DNA of 64,000 nt. Source: Lacunisphaera sp. (GTDB lineage Bacteria > Verrucomicrobiota > Verrucomicrobiia > Opitutales > Opitutaceae). Positions 48,875 to 57,614 of the stretch are shown piece by piece (position 1 is the first letter of the stretch; each line of letters opens with the position of its first letter). The stretch covers positions 86,972 to 150,971 of the forward strand of contig JAQSCO010000049.1 of assembly GCA_029945445.1 (NCBI GenBank), written 5' to 3'. Made by a program: the position numbers and the translations under genes. The notes below the pieces were generated by a model. That model made no database searches. It was not told the origin of the DNA and saw only the letters and a program-made list of their open reading frames with translations.

Positions 48875-50734
48875 TTAGCGGCGGGCGGGTTTCGCGGCCT
48901 TGCGGGCCGGTTTCTTCGCGGACTTGGCGGCCTTGCCGCGGCCGTTCAAGACCGTCGCCTCGGCTTTCGCCTCGGCAAAAACGTTCGGCAGCGGGGACGA
49001 GGGCATCTCCCAGTCCTTGTCGGAACCGGACTCGAGCATGACGTCCTGTTTCGGGCGGCGGATCATCTTGTCGAGGTCGGCGCCGGCGGGAACCATCGGG
49101 AACACCGTGTCCTCCTTCTCGACGACGAAGTCGATGACGACCGTTTCCTTGGCGGCGAGCGTCTGCGCGACGGTGGATTTCACGTCGGAGCGCTTGTTGC
49201 AGCGGAGGCCCTTGAGGCGGTAGGCCTCGGCGAGCTTCACGAAGTCCGGGCCCGTCATCGGCGTGGCGGCGTAGCGCTTGTCGTAGAAAAACTCCTGCCA
49301 CTGGCGCACCATGCCGAGGAAGGAGTTGTTGATGATGGCGACGTTGACCTTGATGCCCTCCTGCTCGCAGGTCGCGAGTTCGCAGCTGGTCATCTGGAAG
49401 CCACCGTCGCCGACGACCACCCAGACGTCCTTGTCGGGGCAGGCGAACTTGGCGCCGATGGCCGCGGGGAGCGCGAAACCCATCGTGCCGAGACCGCCCG
49501 AGGTGATGAGCGAACGCGGCTTCTCGTGCCGGAAATACTGGGCTTCCCACATCTGGTGCTGGCCGACGTCGGTGACGACGATGGTGTCGCGCTTCTGCGT
49601 GAGGCGCCAGAGGTCGTTGATGACGTGGGCGGCGTAGAGGTGGCCGCTGTCGGGCAGGCTCTGGATGTCGCGCACGGCGGCATCGCCGCGCGAGGCGTTG
49701 ATGGTGGCCCACCACTCGGCGTGCTCGGCCTTCTTCACCTGCGGCTGGATCAGCTCGAGCACCTCGCGGAGGTCGCCGATGAGGGCGACGTCCACCGGGA
49801 CGTTCTTGTTGATCTCGGTCGGGTCGATGTCGACGTGGATTTTCTTGGCGTTGAGCGCGTAGGTCTTGAGGTTGCCCGTCACGCGGTCGTCGAAGCGCAT
49901 ACCGAGGGCGATGAGCAGGTCGGCCTGCTGGATGGCTTGGTTGACCCACGCCTCGCCGTGCATGCCCATCATGCCGAGGTTGAACTCGGAGGACGCGGGG
50001 ATCGCGCCGATGCCGAGCAGGGTCGTGGTGATGGGAATGCCGGCGGACTTGGCGAGCTTGAGCACCTCGGCGGTCGTGCCGGACTTGAGGATGCCCTGGC
50101 CCGCGAGGATGAGCGGGCGCTTGGCGGAATTGATCAGCTCGGCGGCGCGCGCGAACTCCGACGCCGGCGCATGGTAGCTCGGGCGGTAGCCGGGCAGGCG
50201 TGGTGCCGCGGCCTCCCAGTCGAACTCGGCCGTCATCTGCTGCGCATCCTTCGTGATATCGACGAGCACCGGGCCCGGGCGGCCGCTCTTCGCGATGTAG
50301 AACGCCTCGCGGATGGCGCGGGCGATGTCGCCGGGCTTCGTGACGAGATAATTGTGCTTGGTGATCGGGAGCGTGACGCCCGTGACGTCGGTCTCCTGGA
50401 ACGCGTCCGTGCCGATCGCCTTCGAGCCGACCTGGCCGGTGATGCACACGATGGGCGAGGAGTCCATCATCGCGGTGGCGATGCCGGTGACCATGTTGGT
50501 CGCACCCGGGCCGGAGGTCGCGATGGCGACGCCGACCTTGCCGCTCGCGCGGGCGTAGCCGTCCGCCATGTGCGTGGCGCCCTGTTCATGGCGCACGAGG
50601 ACATGGTGGATCTTCGGATACTTTGTCATCGCATCGTAGGTCGGCAGGATCGCGCCGCCCGGGTAGCCGAACACGACGTCGACGCCTTCCTTCTGCAAAC
50701 ATTCCCAAATAATCTCTGCTCCGGTGAGTTTCAT
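48875..50734 (-). CDS. ilvB: Acetolactate synthase large subunit
   Basis: A 619-residue ThDP enzyme forming acetolactate or acetohydroxybutyrate. N-terminal GYPGGAILPTYDAM with the catalytic Glu region VRHEQGATHMADGYARASG, FAD-binding middle domain, and the ThDP motif GDGGFQMTSCELAT to NNSFLGMVRQW are clear. The C-terminus has an unusual Lys/Arg/Ala-rich tail (KSAKKPARKAAKPARR) beyond the normal end. The ATG at MKLTGAEI was chosen; the earlier frame is ilvD-ilvB spacer. Confidence 0.95.
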   Translation of the reverse strand: MKLTGAEIIWECLQKEGVDVVFGYPGGAILPTYDAMTKYPKIHHVLVRHEQGATHMADGYARASGKVGVAIATSGPGATNMVTGIATAMMDSSPIVCITGQVGSKAIGTDAFQETDVTGVTLPITKHNYLVTKPGDIARAIREAFYIAKSGRPGPVLVDITKDAQQMTAEFDWEAAAPRLPGYRPSYHAPASEFARAAELINSAKRPLILAGQGILKSGTTAEVLKLAKSAGIPITTTLLGIGAIPASSEFNLGMMGMHGEAWVNQAIQQADLLIALGMRFDDRVTGNLKTYALNAKKIHVDIDPTEINKNVPVDVALIGDLREVLELIQPQVKKAEHAEWWATINASRGDAAVRDIQSLPDSGHLYAAHVINDLWRLTQKRDTIVVTDVGQHQMWEAQYFRHEKPRSLITSGGLGTMGFALPAAIGAKFACPDKDVWVVVGDGGFQMTSCELATCEQEGIKVNVAIINNSFLGMVRQWQEFFYDKRYAATPMTGPDFVKLAEAYRLKGLRCNKRSDVKSTVAQTLAAKETVVIDFVVEKEDTVFPMVPAGADLDKMIRRPKQDVMLESGSDKDWEMPSSPLPNVFAEAKAEATVLNGRGKAAKSAKKPARKAAKPARR

Positions 50735-50765
50735 GGTGACCTTGAGTTGAATGACTTTGAATTCG

Positions 50766-52436
50766 TTAGATGGTGATGGCGCCCTCGGCGGCCGAGGAAA
50801 CGGTGTTGGCATACTTGGCCATGACGCCGCGCGAGTAGCGCGGGGCCGGGGCCTTCCAGCCCACGCGGCGCCGGGCGATCTCCGCCGCCGGAACGTCGAG
50901 CTGCAGTTTGCGTGACGCCACGTCGATCTCGATCATGTCGCCCTCGTTCACGAACGCGATGAGCCCGCCCACAAACGCCTCGGGGGCCACATGGCCGATG
51001 GAGAAGCCGCGCGTCGCGCCGGAGAAACGTCCGTCGGTGAACAGCGCGACCGTCTCGGCCATGCCGGCGCCGGCGAGCGCCCCGGTGACGCCGAGCATCT
51101 CGCGCATGCCGGGGCCGCCCTTGGGGCCCTCGTAGCGGATGACCACGACGTCGCCCGGCTTGATCTGCTGCGCGCCGACCGCGGTCATGGCGTCCTCCTC
51201 GCAGTTGAAAACGCGCGCGGGTCCGCGGAAATGCTTGATCGCGCTGCCGGCGACCTTGAGCACGCCGCCCTCCTCGGCGAGATTGCCGTGGAGGATGACG
51301 AGCCCGCCGGTGGGCTTGAACGGTTTGTCGGTCGGACGGATGACCTGCTGGCCGGATGTCTCGGGCGCGTTTTTCATTTCCTCCCCGATGGTGCGGCCGG
51401 TAACGGTCGCGCAACCGGCGTGGAGGTAACCGCCCTCGAGCAGGCGGCGCAGCAGCAGCGAGATGCCGCCGGCCTGATGCATCTCGACCGCGGTATAGAG
51501 ACCGCCCGGCTTGAGCGTGGCGATGGTCGGGGTTTTCGAACTGATGGTGTCGAATTCGTCGATCTGGAGCGGAATATTCATCTCGCGCGCGAGGGCGAGC
51601 AGGTGGAGCACGGCGTTGGTCGAGCCGCCCGAGGCGGCGACGGACGCAATGGCGTTCTCGAACGCCGCGCGCGTCATGATCTGCGACGGCTTCAGGTCAT
51701 TCCGGACGAGATCCATGACGAGTTCGCCGCAGCGGAATGCCGCCTGGTTCTTCGCTTCATCGGTGGCGGGGATGCCGTTCAGGCCGGCCGGCGAGATGCC
51801 AATGGCCTCCATGATCGTCGCCATGGTGTTCGCCGTGAACTGGCCGCCGCACGCGCCGGCGGTCGGGCACGCGGCGTTCTCGACGCCGTGGAATTCCTTC
51901 GCGTCAATCTTGCCGGCGTTGAACGCGCCGACCGCCTCGAAGACATCCTGCACGGTGAGCGCCTTGCCGTGGAGGTGGCCGTGGTTGATCGAGCCGCCGT
52001 AGAGCGCAAGGCCGGGAATGTCCATGCGGGCCAGCGCCATCATGACGCCGGGATTGGTCTTGTCGCAGGCGGAGAGGCAGACGAGGCCATCAAGGCTGTT
52101 GCCGCGCGCGACGAGCTCGATGGAGTCGGCGATGAGCTCGCGGCTGATGAGCGAGGTCTTCATGCCCTCGGTGCCCATCGTGATGCCGTCGGAGATGGAG
52201 ACCGTGTTGAACTCCAGCGGCGTGCCGCCGGCGGCGCGGACGCCCGCCTTGACGTGCTCGGCGAGCGCGCGGAGGTGGAAATTGCAGGGTCCGATCTCGG
52301 TCCAGGTGTTCGCGATGCCGATGAGCGGCTTGCTCAGGTCTTCGTCGGTAAACCCGACGGCCTTCATCATGGCGCGGGCGGGGGCCCGGTTGGGGCCGTC
52401 GGTGACAAGGTGGCTGTGACGTTTACCGGAATTCAT
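50766..52436 (-). CDS. ilvD: Dihydroxy-acid dehydratase
   Basis: A 556-residue Fe-S dehydratase making 2-oxoisovalerate and 2-oxo-3-methylvalerate. Cluster cysteines are in [20 protein letters not shown] and [14 protein letters not shown]. The start at [14 protein letters not shown] was preferred over an ATG 11 codons upstream. First structural gene after the attenuator; 96 bases separate the terminator T tract from the start codon. Confidence 0.96.
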   Translation of the reverse strand: MNSGKRHSHLVTDGPNRAPARAMMKAVGFTDEDLSKPLIGIANTWTEIGPCNFHLRALAEHVKAGVRAAGGTPLEFNTVSISDGITMGTEGMKTSLISRELIADSIELVARGNSLDGLVCLSACDKTNPGVMMALARMDIPGLALYGGSINHGHLHGKALTVQDVFEAVGAFNAGKIDAKEFHGVENAACPTAGACGGQFTANTMATIMEAIGISPAGLNGIPATDEAKNQAAFRCGELVMDLVRNDLKPSQIMTRAAFENAIASVAASGGSTNAVLHLLALAREMNIPLQIDEFDTISSKTPTIATLKPGGLYTAVEMHQAGGISLLLRRLLEGGYLHAGCATVTGRTIGEEMKNAPETSGQQVIRPTDKPFKPTGGLVILHGNLAEEGGVLKVAGSAIKHFRGPARVFNCEEDAMTAVGAQQIKPGDVVVIRYEGPKGGPGMREMLGVTGALAGAGMAETVALFTDGRFSGATRGFSIGHVAPEAFVGGLIAFVNEGDMIEIDVASRKLQLDVPAAEIARRRVGWKAPAPRYSRGVMAKYANTVSSAAEGAITI

Positions 52437-52531
52437 AAAGGGACAGGTCACTCCACGCTGCCGAAGCACTTTCGGCAGGGCGAGAAATGGGTTGGATGTG
52501 TCTGCGTCATATTGGGAAGCGAGGAGAGAAT

Positions 52532-52560
52532 AAAAAAAGCCGCCCCTTGGTGGGCGGCTT
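52532..52560 (-). terminator. Attenuator terminator upstream of ilvD
   Basis: On the minus strand a perfect 9-bp stem (AAGCCGCCC/GGGCGGCTT) with loop ACCAAG ends in seven T. It lies 22 bases after the leader ORF stop and before ilvD. The 5' arm is also perfectly complementary over 8 bases to GGGCGGCT at 52605-52612 inside the leader ORF, giving an alternative antiterminator pairing. Confidence 0.85.
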
Positions 52561-52582
52561 CCTGATTCGAGTTTTTGATCTC

Positions 52583-52687
52583 TTAGGAGCTTGTGGCTTT
52601 GGCGAGCCGCCCATGTGTGTTCGGGTCCGTAGCCAGAATGGCCAGGACGACGGTAATAAGCGCAACAAGGGCGACGCTGAGATTCAT
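52583..52687 (-). CDS. Branched-chain operon leader peptide (attenuation)
   Basis: A 34-codon ORF starting [16 protein letters not shown]. Residues 3-18 hold five Leu, four Val and two Ile, plus Thr12. The remainder ([15 protein letters not shown]) is ordinary. The ORF ends TAA 22 bases before the terminator stem. The codons for Gly26-Arg27-Leu28 contain GGGCGGCT, the segment that can pair with the terminator's 5' arm. Ribosome stalling at Leu/Val/Ile codons would leave that segment free and favour antitermination. No clear Shine-Dalgarno is seen, which lowers confidence slightly. Function follows established ilv/leu attenuation logic; it is inferred here. Confidence 0.75.
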   Translation of the reverse strand: MNLSVALVALITVVLAILATDPNTHGRLAKATSS

Positions 52688-52722
52688 AAGGACGCGGGGA
52701 ACGTGTTAATGGGCATCGGACC

Positions 52723-52728
52723 TGTCAA
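52723..52728 (-). promoter_or_regulatory. TTGACA hexamer before the leader ORF
   Basis: A consensus -35 hexamer on the minus strand, 35 bases upstream of the leader ATG, followed after 14 bases by TAACAC or after 17 by CACGTT. If real, transcription would start very near the leader ATG, which could explain the missing ribosome-binding site. Confidence 0.3.
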
Positions 52729-52867
52729 CCCCTGTTTCTTAGTTTCTTCTTTATGACATTATCCGGGACAATCCGGCACAGGCGTACCATGTGAATCATT
52801 TTTGATACAGCCAGGCGGCAGGAGGCTCCCACCACACTTGGGGCCGGTGGCCGCCAACGGGAAAACC

Positions 52868-55357
52868 TCACCGCCGGCCGCGAATGTTCTGCGCCAGACG
52901 TAAAATATCGGCCAGCACGCCGGCTGAGGTCACTTCCCCACCCGCGCCCGCCCCGCGCACGACCATCGGGTATTCCCGGTAACGCTCGGTGTGGAACGCG
53001 ACAAAGGCCTCCGCCCCGCGCAACGCCGCCGCCGGGTGCGCCGCATCGACGTCGACCGGTCCAACCGAGACCTTGGGGCCGGTTGCGCCGGGCGTGATGC
53101 GCGCGAGGTAGCGCGGCAGCTTGCCCTGCGCCTTGCTGGCCGCGACGCGCGCCGCGACGGACGCGTCGAGCTTTTTCAGCGATTGCAGGAATTTTTCCGG
53201 ATCGTCCTCGCGCAGGTTTTCCGCCGGCACGAACGGCTCGAGCGCCACGTCGCCCAGCTCGACCTGCAGGCCGAGCTCGCGGGCGAGGATGACCGCCTTG
53301 CGCGCCACATCGAGGCCGGACAAGTCGTCGCGCGGGTGCGGCTCGGTGTAGCCCAGGTCCTTGGCCTTGCGCACCGCCACTGACAACGGCTCGCCCTGCA
53401 CGAGCCGCTCGCACAGGAAACCCAGCGTGCCCGAGAAGCAGCCCTCGATGGTGATGACGTGGTCGCCGGTGCGGACGAGATTCTTGAGTGTCTCGATCAC
53501 CGGCAGCGCCGCGCCGACGGTCGTCTCGTAATGGTAGGCGCGGAAGTGCTTCCGCGCCTCGTTGAGCAGTGCCGCGCGCTCGGCGGTCGGCAGCGCGAGC
53601 GGCTGCTTGTTGGCCGACACCACGTTGATGCCCAGCGCGAAGGCCGCGCGGTAGATCTTCTCCATGCCCGGCGCGGCGGAGCAGTCGACCAGCACGGGAT
53701 TCGGGAGCTGCGAGAGTTTTTTCAGCAGGGAGCCGACCTCCTTCACGGCCTTGCCTGCGTCCAGCGCCTTTTCCAGATGAGCGATCGCCGCCAGCGGCGC
53801 CAGGCCCTCGGCGTCAAACAGCGCCCCCTGGCTCGAGCCGATGCCCACGAGCCGCACCTGCACGTCGTGCTCGCGGCCGAGCGCCTGGTTCTGCCGCTCG
53901 ATCTGCTTGAGGAGGCTGCCGCCCACGACGCCCTTGCCGAGCAGCAGCACGCTGAGCTGGGTGTGCGCGAGGTTGAAGGCGCCGTGCACCGTGCGCACCG
54001 CGGTCGCGGTCTGGTCGGCGTCCACCACGCACGAGATGCTGCGGGCCGACGCCCCCTGGGCGACGGCGCGCACCGCGATGCCGGCCGAGCCGATCGAGTT
54101 GAGGAACTTGCCGGCCACGTTCGGCTGCGCACCCATGTTCTCGCCGACGAGCGTGACGAGCGTCACGGGGGAAAGCACCGGCTCAATGCGCAGGTCGCCG
54201 GACTGGATCTCCGGGGCGAGCGCCTCCGCGATGCTCGATTTCGCGCGGGCCTCGTCGACCTCGGGGATGACGACGGAAAACGACTGGCCGAGCGTGGACT
54301 CGGTGGTCATCCACACGCGCACGGCGGCCTCGTTGAGCGCGGCGAGGATGCGGCCGCCGAGCGGCTTGCCGAGCCCGGTGCGGCGCGACTGCACGCCGAT
54401 GAGCGTGAGGCGCTCGAGGCTGGTGACGCAAGTCGGGCGGTTCGGGTCGGGATTGCCGGTCGCGTCGATGCGCGTGCCGGGGGCGTCGGGCTGCGTGGTG
54501 CTGCGGATGACGAGGGCCGCGCCGCATTCCCGCAACGGGATGATCGTGCGCGGGTGGAACATCCGCGTGCCGAAATAAGCGAGCTCCAGCGCCTCATCAT
54601 ACGAGAGGCGGTCGACCGGCGAGGCCTCGCGCACCAGCGCGGGGTCGGCGGTCATGACGCCGAGCACGTCGGTCCAGACGGTGACGGCGCTGGCCTTGAG
54701 CAGGCCGGCCACGAGCGTGGCGGTGTAATCGGAGCCGTTGCGGCCGAGCGTGGTGGTGTGGCCGTCCTTGGTGCGGCCGATGAAGCCGGTGACGATCGGC
54801 ACGCTGCCGGCCCACTTGGCCTTGAGCGCGACGAATTTTTCCGTGGTCGCGGCCTGGTCCACCGTGGCGGAACCGAATGTGGCGTCGGTCACGACAAAGT
54901 CCCGCGCGTCCACCGGGATCGCCGGCACGTCGCGCTCGGTCAGCGCCCGGGCGAGCAAGGTCACCGAGACGCGTTCGCCGACGCTGATGATGGCATCGAG
55001 CGTGCGGTGCGAGCACTCGCGCGTCAGCTCGATGCCGGAAAGCAAACGCTCGACCGGCGTGAGGATCTCGTCGAGGTCGTGCTTGAGTCCCTTCTGGTTC
55101 TGGCTGTTCAGGACGCTGCGGCCCGTGGCGACGGCGAGCTCGCGCATCTGGGCCAGTTCGCGGCGGGCCTGGCTGATGTTGCCCTCGGCCGCGGACTTCG
55201 CGGACAGGATGAGCCAGTCGGTGCTGTCGCCGAGCGCGGAGACGACCAGCGCGAGCGGGCGCGGCGCGGCGGCGACGAGCTCGAGCACCCTGGGCAACCG
55301 CCCGGAGGTGCCGAGGGAGGAGCCCCCGAATTTGTAGACCTGCCAGCGTTCGCTCAT
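52868..55357 (-). CDS. thrA: Bifunctional aspartate kinase/homoserine dehydrogenase
   Basis: An 829-residue fusion. The aspartokinase domain (about 1-290) starts MSERWQVYKFGGSSLG and has NGSDYTATLVAG; two ACT regulatory modules follow (about 310-460, LIGVQSRRTGLGKPLG, TLVGENMGAQPNVAG); the homoserine dehydrogenase half begins near 470 (VLLLGKGVVGGSLLKQIER) with NVVSANKQPLAL and GYTEPHPRDDLSGLDVARK. It commits aspartate to Thr/Met. metX overlaps its start by 4 bases upstream, so they form one unit. Confidence 0.95.
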   Translation of the reverse strand: MSERWQVYKFGGSSLGTSGRLPRVLELVAAAPRPLALVVSALGDSTDWLILSAKSAAEGNISQARRELAQMRELAVATGRSVLNSQNQKGLKHDLDEILTPVERLLSGIELTRECSHRTLDAIISVGERVSVTLLARALTERDVPAIPVDARDFVVTDATFGSATVDQAATTEKFVALKAKWAGSVPIVTGFIGRTKDGHTTTLGRNGSDYTATLVAGLLKASAVTVWTDVLGVMTADPALVREASPVDRLSYDEALELAYFGTRMFHPRTIIPLRECGAALVIRSTTQPDAPGTRIDATGNPDPNRPTCVTSLERLTLIGVQSRRTGLGKPLGGRILAALNEAAVRVWMTTESTLGQSFSVVIPEVDEARAKSSIAEALAPEIQSGDLRIEPVLSPVTLVTLVGENMGAQPNVAGKFLNSIGSAGIAVRAVAQGASARSISCVVDADQTATAVRTVHGAFNLAHTQLSVLLLGKGVVGGSLLKQIERQNQALGREHDVQVRLVGIGSSQGALFDAEGLAPLAAIAHLEKALDAGKAVKEVGSLLKKLSQLPNPVLVDCSAAPGMEKIYRAAFALGINVVSANKQPLALPTAERAALLNEARKHFRAYHYETTVGAALPVIETLKNLVRTGDHVITIEGCFSGTLGFLCERLVQGEPLSVAVRKAKDLGYTEPHPRDDLSGLDVARKAVILARELGLQVELGDVALEPFVPAENLREDDPEKFLQSLKKLDASVAARVAASKAQGKLPRYLARITPGATGPKVSVGPVDVDAAHPAAALRGAEAFVAFHTERYREYPMVVRGAGAGGEVTSAGVLADILRLAQNIRGRR

Positions 55358-56433
55358 TGGCTCGGAGCGTGCAGATGCAGCGCCTTTGTCAAGAGAGGTC
55401 CGAGCGTGGGCCACTCGATCAGGAACGCATCGTGGCCGTGGATGCTCTTGACCGTCGTCCGTTCGACGGTGGCGCCGGCCTTGCGCAGGTGCGACGCCAG
55501 CGCCTCCGCCTGTGCCGGGGTGAACAGCTGGTCGGTGTCCACATCGACCACCAGCACCGACGCGCGCACGCGGCTGATGGCGGACTTGGTGTCGCCCGGC
55601 AGCGGCTGGGTCAGGTCATGGTGGTCCATCGCCGCGAGCTGCAGCTCGTAGGCCTGCGCCGCGAAACGGTTGCGGAGCTTCTTGCCCTGGTGTTCGAGGT
55701 AGCTCTGCACGGGATAACCCGCATCGGTGCCCGGCGCCGGGCGCGGCTGGCGGGCGTCGAGCCCCGGCTCGGCGCGGTAGGTGAGGATGGCGAGCTGGCG
55801 GGCGATCTCAAGGCCGCGGCCGACGTTGTCGGGGTAACCCGGGTCGAGCTTCAGGATCTGGCGCGCAACGTGGTTCCAGCCGACGACCCACGCGCTGGCC
55901 GACACGCTGGTGGCGAACGGCAGGATGCGCTCGAAGCGCCCCGGCGCGAGCGCGGCGAGCGTGAGCGTCACCATGCCGCCGAGCGAACCACCGGTCGTGA
56001 GATGCACGCGGTCGAGGCCGAGCTTGTCGAGGCCCTGCAGCAGCGCGCGGGAAATATCGAGGCTCGTGAGGTCGACTTTCTTGGTCGCGGGGAAACCCTC
56101 CACGCCCGGACCGCTGCTGCCGTAGCAGGAGCCGAGGTTGTTGAGGCAAAGCAGCCGGTAGTGCGCGGGATCAAGCGCCTTGCCGGGACCGATGAGCGGT
56201 TCCCACCAGCCGTCCTTGCCGCCCGCCTGCGCGCTGCCGGTCAGGGCGTGCACGAGGAGCACGGTCGGGACGCCTCTCGCCGGGGCCTCGGGCGTATCAC
56301 CCGCGCGGCTCCACCACCAACCGCGGGCGCGGTGGGAGCGGACTACGCCGCCGCGCGCCAGCGCGAGGTCGGGCAGGGCCAGATCAAAGGAATGCGGCGA
56401 AGCAGCAACGGTCGGCATGACAATGGCGGGCAT
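55354..56433 (-). CDS. metX: Homoserine O-acyltransferase (MetX-like)
   Basis: A 359-residue alpha/beta-hydrolase. The nucleophile elbow is TGGSLGGMVTL, the oxyanion/substrate segment is LLVHALTGSAQAGG, and the catalytic Asp-His are in DVDTDQLFT and SIHGHDAFLIEWP. MetX uses acetyl-CoA or succinyl-CoA; sequence alone does not settle which. GGAAG precedes the ATG by 4 bases, supporting the start. Translationally coupled to thrA (ATGA), linking homoserine formation directly to methionine synthesis. Confidence 0.9.
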   Translation of the reverse strand: MPAIVMPTVAASPHSFDLALPDLALARGGVVRSHRARGWWWSRAGDTPEAPARGVPTVLLVHALTGSAQAGGKDGWWEPLIGPGKALDPAHYRLLCLNNLGSCYGSSGPGVEGFPATKKVDLTSLDISRALLQGLDKLGLDRVHLTTGGSLGGMVTLTLAALAPGRFERILPFATSVSASAWVVGWNHVARQILKLDPGYPDNVGRGLEIARQLAILTYRAEPGLDARQPRPAPGTDAGYPVQSYLEHQGKKLRNRFAAQAYELQLAAMDHHDLTQPLPGDTKSAISRVRASVLVVDVDTDQLFTPAQAEALASHLRKAGATVERTTVKSIHGHDAFLIEWPTLGPLLTKALHLHAPSQ

Positions 56434-56445
56434 GATGCTTCCATT

Positions 56446-56571
56446 TCACGCGGCCGGCGTCAACGCGCCGGCGACCGATTGTTGCCGACCCGCCATGCCT
56501 TCCGTCACGTAGTCACCACCATTGGTGCAACGATTGACGGAGAAGGGACAGTGGGCGGGCTTGGTGTTCAT
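56446..56571 (-). CDS. Possible 41-residue ORF upstream of metX
   Basis: An ATG-initiated ORF, MNTKPAHCPFSVNRCTNGG to its end LTPAA, stopping 12 bases before metX. It has two Cys and one internal Met cluster-free sequence; no Shine-Dalgarno is obvious. It could be a small protein, a leader ORF or chance. Recorded because the region between metX and proB is otherwise unexplained. Confidence 0.25.
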   Translation of the reverse strand: MNTKPAHCPFSVNRCTNGGDYVTEGMAGRQQSVAGALTPAA

Positions 56572-56639
56572 GGCGGGGATTGGTTATTTTTGTGTTGAAG
56601 GGATGAGATTGCAAGCACCCCACCGGGACAAGGGGGTGA

Positions 56640-56680
56640 CGTGTCATAGCTCCCCCGGTCCGCGGCAAGCGTGTCATAGC
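56640..56680. promoter_or_regulatory. Paired CGTGTCATAGC direct repeats between metX and proB
   Basis: Identical 11-mers CGTGTCATAGC occur at 56640-56650 and 56670-56680, exactly 30 bases apart (about three helical turns), in the divergent metX-proB region. Next to them CACCCC/GGGGTG can form a small hairpin. The spacing suits cooperative regulator binding. No regulator is known to me for this sequence. Confidence 0.45.
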
Positions 56681-56750
56681 CCGCGCGGTCATTTCGGCGC
56701 CGCATGATTCCGGCTTGTTGCGCGAAGCTCCGTGACTACGCTGGATTTTC

Positions 56751-57515
56751 ATGGCCAAACGTTCCCAGCGCATCGTCCTCAAGTTCGGCTCCGGCATCCT
56801 GTCGCTGGCGCAGGGCATCGGCTTGAGCCGGCGGCAGATTGCGCGGCTGGCCCGCGAGGTCGGCGCGCTCGTCCGCGCCGGCCACGAGTGCGTCATCGTC
56901 TCGAGCGGCGCCGTCGCCGCGGGCCTCGCCACGCTCGGCCTGTCCGCCAAGCCCAAGGAACTCGCCGGCAAGCAGGCCTGCGCCGCCGTCGGCCAGTCGC
57001 AGCTGATGCACGCCTACGCCAGCGCGTTCGCGCGGCAGGGCCTCGCCGTCGCGCAGCTGCTGCTCACGCACAACGACCTCGACAGCCGCACCCGCCACCA
57101 CAACGCGCGCAACACCCTCGCCCACCTCCTCTCCCGCGGCAACGTCGTGCCGATCATCAACGAGAACGACTCGGTCGCCGTCGAGGAACTCAACTTCGGC
57201 GACAACGACCGGCTCTCCGCCGAGGTCGCCATCCTCGTCGAGGCCGACCTGCTCATCATCCTGACGAGCGTCGACGGCCTGCAGGATTCCGCCGGCAACA
57301 TCGTGCCGCTCGTGAAGGATTTCAGCGCGGTCGCGAACCTCGTCCGCTCCGACAAGGGCCACGTCTCGACCGGCGGCATGGTCACGAAACTCCAGGCCGC
57401 GCAGCTCGCCGTGAAGGCCGGCATCCCGGTCAGCATCGCCAGCGGCCGCCGGGCCGGGCTCGTCTCCGCGATCGTCGCCGGCCAGCGCATCGGCACTTAC
57501 TTCCCTGCCCGATGA
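56751..57515 (+). CDS. proB: Glutamate 5-kinase (without PUA domain)
   Basis: A 254-residue amino-acid kinase catalysing the first proline step. RIVLKFGSGIL, VIVSSGAVAAGL, PIINENDSVAVEELNFGDNDRLSA and STGGMVTKLQAA mark the kinase fold and substrate site. The C-terminal PUA domain of the longer bacterial form is absent; this short form is known in several lineages. proA follows after about 100 bases. Confidence 0.94.
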   Translation: MAKRSQRIVLKFGSGILSLAQGIGLSRRQIARLAREVGALVRAGHECVIVSSGAVAAGLATLGLSAKPKELAGKQACAAVGQSQLMHAYASAFARQGLAVAQLLLTHNDLDSRTRHHNARNTLAHLLSRGNVVPIINENDSVAVEELNFGDNDRLSAEVAILVEADLLIILTSVDGLQDSAGNIVPLVKDFSAVANLVRSDKGHVSTGGMVTKLQAAQLAVKAGIPVSIASGRRAGLVSAIVAGQRIGTYFPAR

Positions 57516-57533
57516 TCCAAAATGATCAGTTCC

Positions 57534-57570
57534 TTTGCCTCGGTTTCGCGCAGCGGGAACCGAGGACAAA
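57534..57570. repeat. Palindrome between proB and proA
   Basis: CCTCGGTT and AACCGAGG, flanked by TTTG and CAAA, form an inverted repeat around TCGCGCAGCGGG. It lies in the proB-proA gap with no strong T tract. It resembles the other palindromic intergenic elements of the window in layout but not in sequence. Confidence 0.55.
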
Positions 57571-57614
57571 CACCGGGCCGGCAGCAGCCGACAACGGTGC
57601 AGTTTGCTGCTAAC

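Noticed and set aside
48326..50776. 816-codon rightward open frame over ilvN-ilvB
   Set aside because: Low-complexity Arg/Asp/Val/Gly translation, antisense to two well-defined genes.
53459..55651. 730-codon rightward open frame over thrA
   Set aside because: Antisense shadow of thrA with no recognisable features.
56434..56700. SAM or SAH riboswitch upstream of metX
   Set aside because: I could not fit the known SAM-I, SAM-II or SAH cores by eye; a covariance-model search would be decisive.
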